This document shows positions 1 through 7,441 of a stretch of 7,441 bases of DNA, piece by piece. Made by a program: the position numbers and the translations under genes. Each line of letters opens with the position of its first letter. The stretch's first letter is position 1. The stretch is from assembly GCA_003978285.1 (NCBI GenBank), contig QOAB01000042.1:1-7441 (forward strand), given 5' to 3'. The stretch is from Candidatus Thioglobus sp. (GTDB taxonomy: Bacteria > Pseudomonadota > Gammaproteobacteria > PS1 > Thioglobaceae). The notes beneath the pieces are model-generated. The model was given only the letters and a program-made list of their open reading frames with translations, had not been told where the DNA came from and did no database searches.

Positions 1-140
1 CCTTGGCTCAACAAATAAGAGTGACTAAATATGGAAATGAAATCCCTGGTGACTACAAAGAGCAAGCCAAACAAAAACGATTTTTACAATCCAGAGGCTT
101 TGATTTTGAACAAATCAACCAAGCGTTCAGTCATGAATAA
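1..140 (+). CDS. recX: Regulatory protein RecX, C-terminal fragment (5' end outside window)
   Basis: RecX binds RecA and modulates the growth and activity of RecA filaments in recombination and the SOS response; it acts in the cytoplasm. Only the last 45 codons lie in the window, read from base 3 and ending at TAA 138-140. The visible peptide contains TKYGNEIPGDYKEQAKQKRF followed by LQSRGFDFEQI. It lines up with the end of E. coli RecX as I remember it (RKYGEPLP, then KIQRFLLYRGY and EDIQ). The K-RFL--RG- segment followed by a short acidic helix is typical of the third helical repeat of the family. The gene overlaps the next one by 8 nt. recA is commonly found upstream of recX, but that region is not visible here. 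The fragment is short, so the identification rests on this C-terminal motif alone. Confidence 0.87.
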   Translation, partial: LAQQIRVTKYGNEIPGDYKEQAKQKRFLQSRGFDFEQINQAFSHE

Positions 141-493
141 AATATTTACCCTGCATTCTCCGCTTTACATCAAATATCCAAACGGTGAAACACGCGTGAT
201 TGAGGAAATTTTCCAACACTCAAAAGGTGTTTTATATTTTGAATTGTTTTGGGAAAAAGACCCTAAATATAGCATTCATTTGATTGAGGGTCAGATTACA
301 GGTGATGGCCCATGGCGAGTAGGTAAGTGTAGTTTTCATGTGCTTGGGTGTAATCACACCCATCCACAAATGTGCGAAATGCATTCATTTTGGCAGCAAG
401 AGCTATTACAAAGGCCTAAACAATTTAGAGGCAATGATGTGGTAAAGATTGCTCTAGAAAAAGGTGCAATTTTGCCCGATGACTATCCTATCA

Positions 494-513
<20 letters not shown>
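133..513 (+). CDS. Unrecognised 126-residue protein with a Cys/His cluster
   Basis: I do not recognise this family. I chose the ATG at 133, inside the recX stop region (ATGAATAA, 8-nt overlap), because the open frame further upstream lies inside the recX coding sequence. No Shine-Dalgarno is visible, so translation is probably coupled to recX. The protein is soluble, with no signal peptide or membrane segment. Residues 1-60 look beta-rich (SPLYIKYPNGET, VLYFELFWE). Residues 66-84 hold Cys66, His69, Cys73, His75, His77, Cys81 and His84, spaced C-x2-H-x3-C-x-H-x-H-x3-C-x2-H. The C-terminal 40 residues look helical and then charged (PDDYPINDARYR). The cluster suggests bound metal (zinc, iron or an Fe-S cluster), which is inference. 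Its end overlaps the start of the ATM1-type exporter gene. Codon and base use match the neighbours, and there is no sign of recent transfer. Confidence 0.75.
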
Positions 514-3750
<3,237 letters not shown>

Positions 3751-3761
<11 letters not shown>

Positions 3762-5589
3762 TTTGTTTTTTAAAATAAACATCTAATACTTCTCGAGCAA
3801 GTGGCGCTGCTTTAGAGCTACCACTACCCGCATTCTCCACAATGACTGCAATCGCAATCTGTGGATTTTCTACGGGTGCAAAACCCGTGAATAAAGCGTG
3901 ATCTCTTAAACGCTCATCTAATTTTTCAGCAATGTATTGCTCTTCAGCATCTAGGCCAAATACTTGCGCTGTACCTGTTTTGCCTGCTAAGGTATAGGTT
4001 AGCCCTTTATTGAGTCTCCTAGCAGTACCCTTGGGTGCGTAAATGGTTTGTCTCATGCCTTCAATCACATCTTCCCAATTTTGAATGTTTTTAATTGGTA
4101 TTTGAGCATGTGAGCCTTTTTCTACTTCTTTAATGGGCTGATTGGGCGAGCGTATATTTTTTAGGAGTTTTGGTTGGAAAATTTGCCCTTTGTTAGCTAG
4201 TGCAGCTGTTGCCACTGCAAGTTGCAACGGGCTAGAGGTCATGAATCCTTGGCCAATACCAGCAATCAGTGTTTCTCCTCGATACCAAGGCTCATTCCTG
4301 TTAATTTTTTTCCAAGCTTTTGATGGCAAAATGCCGCCACGTTCGCCCGGAATATCGATACCAGTTTTTGAGCCAAAGTTAAACAGGCTTAAATTATCAT
4401 GTATTACATCTATACCCATATTGTTAGCCAAATCGTAAAAAAACACATCGCAAGATTGGGCAAGTGCATCTTTAACATCAACCACACCGTGACCACTGCG
4501 TTTCCAGTCGTTAAATTTACGTTTCACATTAGGCAATTTGTAATAACCTGGGCAGTAGGTTTTACTTTGGTTGGTAATCACGCCTTCCTCAAGTCCGGCT
4601 AAAGCAACCATAGGTTTAACTGTGGAGCCTGGTGGATACAAGCCTTGGATAGCACGATTAAGCTGTGGAATATCTTTTGAGGTTTGTAAAATCTGATAAT
4701 CCTTATGTGAAATGCCGTTAACAAACCAGTTGGGGTTGTAGGTAGGTGTGCTAACCAAAGCCAAAACTTCGCCATTTTTCACATCAACCACCACAATGGA
4801 GCCACGCTTCCCTTCTAATAGAGATTCAGCCTTTATTTGCAAATCCAAGTCGATACTTAAATATAAATCTTTACCATTTTCTGCTGCTTGAATAATTTGT
4901 GTATCAATAACACGACCGGTTACATTTCGTTCAATTTGCTTTTTACCACTGGTACCGTGCAATAATGCTTCATATTGTTTTTCAATACCTACTTTGCCAA
5001 CAAAAGCCGTTCCTAGATAATTTTGCTTGTCATAGAAAGCCTTGTCTTTTTTATTCATTCTTGAAACATAGCCAGCTACATGAACACTGGAATCATTTTT
5101 AGGATAAATCCGATGAAAATAGGATTCGACATCAATCCCGATAAATTGATTACTGACTAAAAATTCAGCCACTTGTTTTTCACTGAGTTTGTGCTTGAGC
5201 GGAATATTGTGGAATTTTTTGTAGCGACTTCTATTTTTATGAAAGCGCTTAATGTCATCTTCATCAATAAAGTTTAATTGTTTAAGAGACAGTAGTGTTT
5301 TAGCGATATTTTTGGTTTTTTCAGGGGTTAAAGTAAGCCTATATGACAATTGGTTAGTGGCAATAATTTGACCATTTCGATCAAATATCTTGCCCCGAGT
5401 TGGGGTGATGGGCAGGGTACGCATCTGGTTGCCCAGCGCTTCTTCAGCATAATAATCATGGTTACTGATTTGTAAATTATAAAGCCTGAGTATCAATACT
5501 GATGTAATAATCAAGATGAATAAGAAAGCCATCAGCATCCTGCTAGAGAAAATTTTATTTTCTAGTGCAATGTTGCTGATCTTTTCCAT
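3751..5589 (-). CDS. mrdA: Penicillin-binding protein 2, peptidoglycan transpeptidase of the elongasome
   Basis: PBP2 (also called pbpA) is a monofunctional class B DD-transpeptidase. It crosslinks peptidoglycan during lateral wall growth with RodA, MreB, MreC and MreD. It is anchored in the inner membrane with its catalytic domain in the periplasm. It has 612 residues (E. coli about 633). A cytoplasmic tail is followed by a membrane helix at about 18-36 and LYNLQ. The pedestal begins with TPTRGKIFDRNG (62-73) and includes VGKVGIEKQYE (197-207). The transpeptidase domain runs from about 240 to 605. Catalytic motifs are S322-T-V-K325 in YPPGSTVKP, S379-C-D381 in AQSCDVFFY (the SxD form usual for PBP2), and K537-T-G539 in LAGKTGTAQ. 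D361, H367 and C380 match zinc ligands described in A. baumannii PBP2, with Cys346 at the fourth position. ATG 5589 is kept because the tail before the helix matches E. coli in length, though no Shine-Dalgarno is seen. It lies 9 nt after mreD, and rodA does not follow. Confidence 0.96.
3752..3780. repeat. AT-rich inverted repeats at the convergent gene ends
   Basis: Two small inverted repeats sit where the plus and minus units meet. TAGTAACTA (3752-3760) is a perfect 4+1+4 palindrome whose outer bases contribute to the stop codons on both strands. GTTTGTTTT and AAAATAAAC (3761-3780, arms of 9 with one G-T mismatch) surround a 2-base centre. A weak hairpin acting in both directions is possible, but it is almost all A-T and no U-run follows on either side, so it is not a convincing intrinsic terminator. 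Confidence 0.35.
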
Positions 5590-5598
5590 GACTGTGCT

Positions 5599-6072
5599 TT
5601 ATTGGTGTTTACACTTTGACAGTGCTAACTTGACTAAAGGCCAAAACAATGCGCCTGATAAAGGTGCAAATAATAAATAATAACTAAAGTTAAAGCCTTG
5701 AATTAAACTGTGCACTAGCAAGAATAGAATCAAGTAAATACTGGAGGCGATAAAAACATAAACTTGTTGTGTACTTAAGTTAGAAACAAAAAAAGACTGT
5801 TTAACATTTGCAATAAATGCACCACTTAAGATCAATGCTAAAGCATTTTGCCCTAAGATATCACCTTGTAATATATCAAGCAACACGCCTAATAATAGCG
5901 CTAAGAAAAATCGACCTTTAGCTGGAAAGTAAGTGAGCCAGTAAATAAAAAACAACAACAGCCAAAAAGGTGAAACTTCTAGTACGATCTGGGATAAAGG
6001 CAGTGCACTAATAATAAGTGCAAAAAAAGTGATTTTCGCTAAAAAGACATAAGGACGCTGAGTATTCATCAT
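5599..6072 (-). CDS. mreD: Rod shape-determining membrane protein MreD
   Basis: MreD is an integral inner-membrane protein that joins MreC and the PBP2-RodA pair in the elongasome. It has 157 residues (E. coli about 162), nearly all hydrophobic, with five or six predicted membrane helices and a basic C-terminal tail (LSKCKHQ). The family hallmark is at 62-79: GVLLDILQG followed by DILGQNALAL, a G-x3-D-x3-G-x3-G-x2-AL pattern. PFWLLLFFIYW (35-45) is the usual P-W-x-L-x-YW segment. Two adjacent ATGs open the frame; I took the first, 8 nt after GGGGAG. Its ATG shares one base with the mreC stop (TAATG), so translation is probably coupled. Low sequence conservation is normal for this family, and the position between mreC and mrdA confirms the name. 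Confidence 0.93.
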   Translation of the reverse strand: MMNTQRPYVFLAKITFFALIISALPLSQIVLEVSPFWLLLFFIYWLTYFPAKGRFFLALLLGVLLDILQGDILGQNALALILSGAFIANVKQSFFVSNLSTQQVYVFIASSIYLILFLLVHSLIQGFNFSYYLLFAPLSGALFWPLVKLALSKCKHQ

Positions 6073-6869
6073 TAATCATTCTCCCCAATAAGAACAAATT
6101 CTAACTGTTCGGTTGTTTGTATAGGGGCAAGCTCAATGTGTAAAAATGGATCATCAGTATGTTGCTCTATGTGTATGACTTTTCCCATGGGATAACCAGC
6201 TGGAAATTTTGACCCAATGGCACTAGTTAAAAAGAGATCGCCCAATACGACATCAAAATCAGATTCAATAAAATTCACCACCAGTCTGCCTTGGTTCGAT
6301 GCAACACCTTTACTAATACCGCGAATACCATTACGTTGATTTTTGATTGGCACATATTGTGTGGGGTCGGTAATCATCAATACAGTTGAGTATAGAGGTG
6401 TTGTTTGTGTAATTTGCCCAATGACACCTTTAGAACCTAGCACAACTTGCCCAACGGTAAGATTATCATTACTGCCTTTATTGATGATAATTTGTTTTTT
6501 AAGTCTTGATTGGCTGACAGAACTAACACGTCCTAGTATAAATTTTTGACTACTAATTTGATAGCTTGCGCCTAATAATTGCTTGAGCTTTTGGTTTTCT
6601 AATAGTAAAGCATTATGTGTTTGTAAATTCGCTTTTAATCGTGTTAGTTCACCATTAAGCTGCCTGTTTTGATTGAGCAGAGTTTGTTTTGTCGTGCCTT
6701 GTTCGTCAATCCAAATATAGAGTTGAGAAGGTAAGTTGACCACTAAGTAAATGGGTGAAATAAGCTTCGCAATGGATTGCTTAGCGTTATCTAAGTAAGA
6801 AAATTTATTATCTGAAAGAATCAGAAAAATAGCAATAAAAACAGGTGTAAAAAGTTTAAGAAACTGCAT
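6072..6869 (-). CDS. mreC: Rod shape-determining protein MreC
   Basis: MreC is a bitopic inner-membrane protein whose periplasmic part binds and activates PBP2 and links it to MreB and MreD. It has 265 residues, shorter than E. coli MreC (about 367) but within the range of other bacteria; the long C-terminal extension is missing. A short cytoplasmic start leads to a membrane helix at about 7-19 (FTPVFIAIFLILS). A likely coiled coil, the dimerisation region, spans about 60-100 (LNQNRQLNGELTRLKANL, ENQKLKQLLG). The beta-barrel core follows, with the family motifs NKGSNDNLTVGQVVLGSKGVIGQI in pieces at 130-153 and GDLFLTSAIGSKFPAGYPMG at 210-229. The start is fixed by AAGGTGA 7 nt upstream. It lies 19 nt after mreB and overlaps mreD by one base. 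Confidence 0.96.
   Translation of the reverse strand: MQFLKLFTPVFIAIFLILSDNKFSYLDNAKQSIAKLISPIYLVVNLPSQLYIWIDEQGTTKQTLLNQNRQLNGELTRLKANLQTHNALLLENQKLKQLLGASYQISSQKFILGRVSSVSQSRLKKQIIINKGSNDNLTVGQVVLGSKGVIGQITQTTPLYSTVLMITDPTQYVPIKNQRNGIRGISKGVASNQGRLVVNFIESDFDVVLGDLFLTSAIGSKFPAGYPMGKVIHIEQHTDDPFLHIELAPIQTTEQLEFVLIGEND
6081..6086 (-). promoter_or_regulatory. Shine-Dalgarno for mreD
   Basis: On the minus strand this reads GGGGAG, eight bases before the first mreD ATG and inside the last codons of mreC. It supports the first of the two tandem ATGs as the start. Confidence 0.65.
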
Positions 6870-6876
6870 TACTTAG

Positions 6877-6883
6877 TCACCTT
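6877..6883 (-). promoter_or_regulatory. Shine-Dalgarno for mreC
   Basis: Minus-strand AAGGTGA lies seven bases before the mreC ATG in the 19-nt gap after mreB. That gap is too short to hold a promoter, so mreC is expressed from upstream, with mreB or from a site inside it. Confidence 0.75.
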
Positions 6884-6888
6884 TCAGA

Positions 6889-7441
6889 TTATTCTGCAGC
6901 TAGGAACCCCATACTGTGTTTGCTAATCATGTCAAGTGCCACACCGCCACCACGTGCTACACAAGTCAATGGATCATCAGCAATACGTATTGGTAGGTTG
7001 GTCTCTTGATGGATAAGCTTGTCTAAGCCTTCTAGAAGGGCGCCACCACCAGTGAGCACCAATCCATTTTCAGCAATATCAGAAGCCAGTTCTGGTGGTG
7101 TTTGTTCAAGTGCTGTTCTAACAGCCGCAACAATTGTTGCTAATGGCTCTTGCAAGGCTTCGCGAATTTCTGTATTGGTAATTTCGAAACTTACTGGAAT
7201 ACCTTTGGCAACATCAAGACCTCTGAACTCGATTTTTTTAACGACATTGGTTTCAAACGCGGAACCCACTTCTTCTTTAATTTGCTCAGCAGTTGCTTCA
7301 CCAATAATAACACCGTGTTCACGGCGTACAAACTTAACAATATGACTATCAAAAAGATCACCGCCAACGCGTAATGAATCAGAGTAAACAATGCCATTGA
7401 GTGACATAATGGCGATCTCTGTTGTACCACCACCAATATCG
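6889..7441 (-). CDS. mreB: Rod shape-determining protein MreB, C-terminal 183 residues (5' end outside window)
   Basis: MreB is the bacterial actin homologue. It forms membrane-bound ATP-dependent filaments under the inner membrane that guide the elongasome. The reading frame is open to the window edge, so the first Met visible inside it (complement of 7405-7407) is internal, not the start. The visible part begins in the phosphate-2 loop [13 protein letters not shown], then [19 protein letters not shown]. It continues with the conserved [19 protein letters not shown] and the adenosine-binding [13 protein letters not shown], and ends with [19 protein letters not shown]. These match E. coli MreB closely apart from the final ten residues, which are variable. 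About half of a 345-residue protein is present. It is the first gene in this direction of the mreB-mreC-mreD-mrdA run, and the operon promoter is presumably upstream, outside the window. Confidence 0.98.
   Translation of the reverse strand, partial: DIGGGTTEIAIMSLNGIVYSDSLRVGGDLFDSHIVKFVRREHGVIIGEATAEQIKEEVGSAFETNVVKKIEFRGLDVAKGIPVSFEITNTEIREALQEPLATIVAAVRTALEQTPPELASDIAENGLVLTGGGALLEGLDKLIHQETNLPIRIADDPLTCVARGGGVALDMISKHSMGFLAAE

Noticed and set aside
31..132. Extension of the Cys/His-cluster protein upstream to the ATG at 31
   Set aside because: This stretch lies inside the recX coding region in a different frame; the RecX peptide is recognisable and the extension is low-complexity and charged.
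464..493. GTG at 464 or ATG at 479 as the exporter start
   Set aside because: The AAGG near 461 is immediately next to the GTG and about 14 nt from the ATG at 479, so neither is well placed. They would lengthen the overlap with an atypical N-terminus. They are not fully excluded.
4142..4602. Open frames on the plus strand opposite mrdA
   Set aside because: They are antisense shadows of the clear PBP2 coding sequence, with no ribosome binding site or recognisable protein.
5530..5537. Alternative mrdA start at Met20 behind AGCAGG
   Set aside because: It would remove the cytoplasmic tail before the membrane helix, whose length matches E. coli PBP2 when the ATG at 5589 is used.
7019..7374. Open frames on the plus strand opposite mreB, and an alternative minus frame
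   Set aside because: The frame encoding MreB is certain from its actin-family motifs; these are shadows of it.

Overview
The window looks like an ordinary chromosomal segment of an AT-rich, gene-dense gammaproteobacterium. The RecX tail, MreB, PBP2 and Tgt sequences are all of gammaproteobacterial/proteobacterial type. The AT-rich coding sequence, the near absence of intergenic DNA and the overlapping genes fit a streamlined lineage such as the SUP05/Thioglobus group or related sulfur-oxidising symbionts. That placement is an inference from style and protein sequence, not a database match.

Left half (1-3761), plus strand, five genes that all overlap end to start: the C-terminal 45 codons of recX (regulator of RecA); a 126-residue unrecognised protein with a dense Cys/His cluster; an ATM1/ABCB7-type ABC exporter with its ATPase domain fused to its membrane domain; tgt (tRNA-guanine transglycosylase, queuosine in tRNA); and a 122-residue protein that looks like a CheY-type receiver domain lacking the usual phosphorylation residues. 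The overlaps (8, about 20, 4 and 4 nt) suggest one transcript with translational coupling. Only the last gene has a strong Shine-Dalgarno sequence.

Right half (3751-7441), minus strand, one cell-shape operon read from right to left: mreB (5' end outside the window), mreC, mreD and mrdA (PBP2). MreB filaments, the MreC/MreD membrane partners and the PBP2 transpeptidase make up most of the Rod complex that inserts lateral-wall peptidoglycan. The glycosyltransferase partner rodA (mrdB), often next after mrdA, is not there. Instead the operon runs into the plus-strand unit, and the two last genes overlap tail to tail by 11 nt.

The only DNA between genes is 9 nt (mreD-mrdA) and 19 nt (mreB-mreC). 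I see no tRNA, rRNA, CRISPR, insertion sequence, riboswitch or convincing rho-independent terminator. No wholly new multi-gene system is evident. The items most worth a second look are the Cys/His-cluster protein coupled to the ATM1-type exporter, the degenerate receiver protein, and a possible altered zinc site in PBP2.
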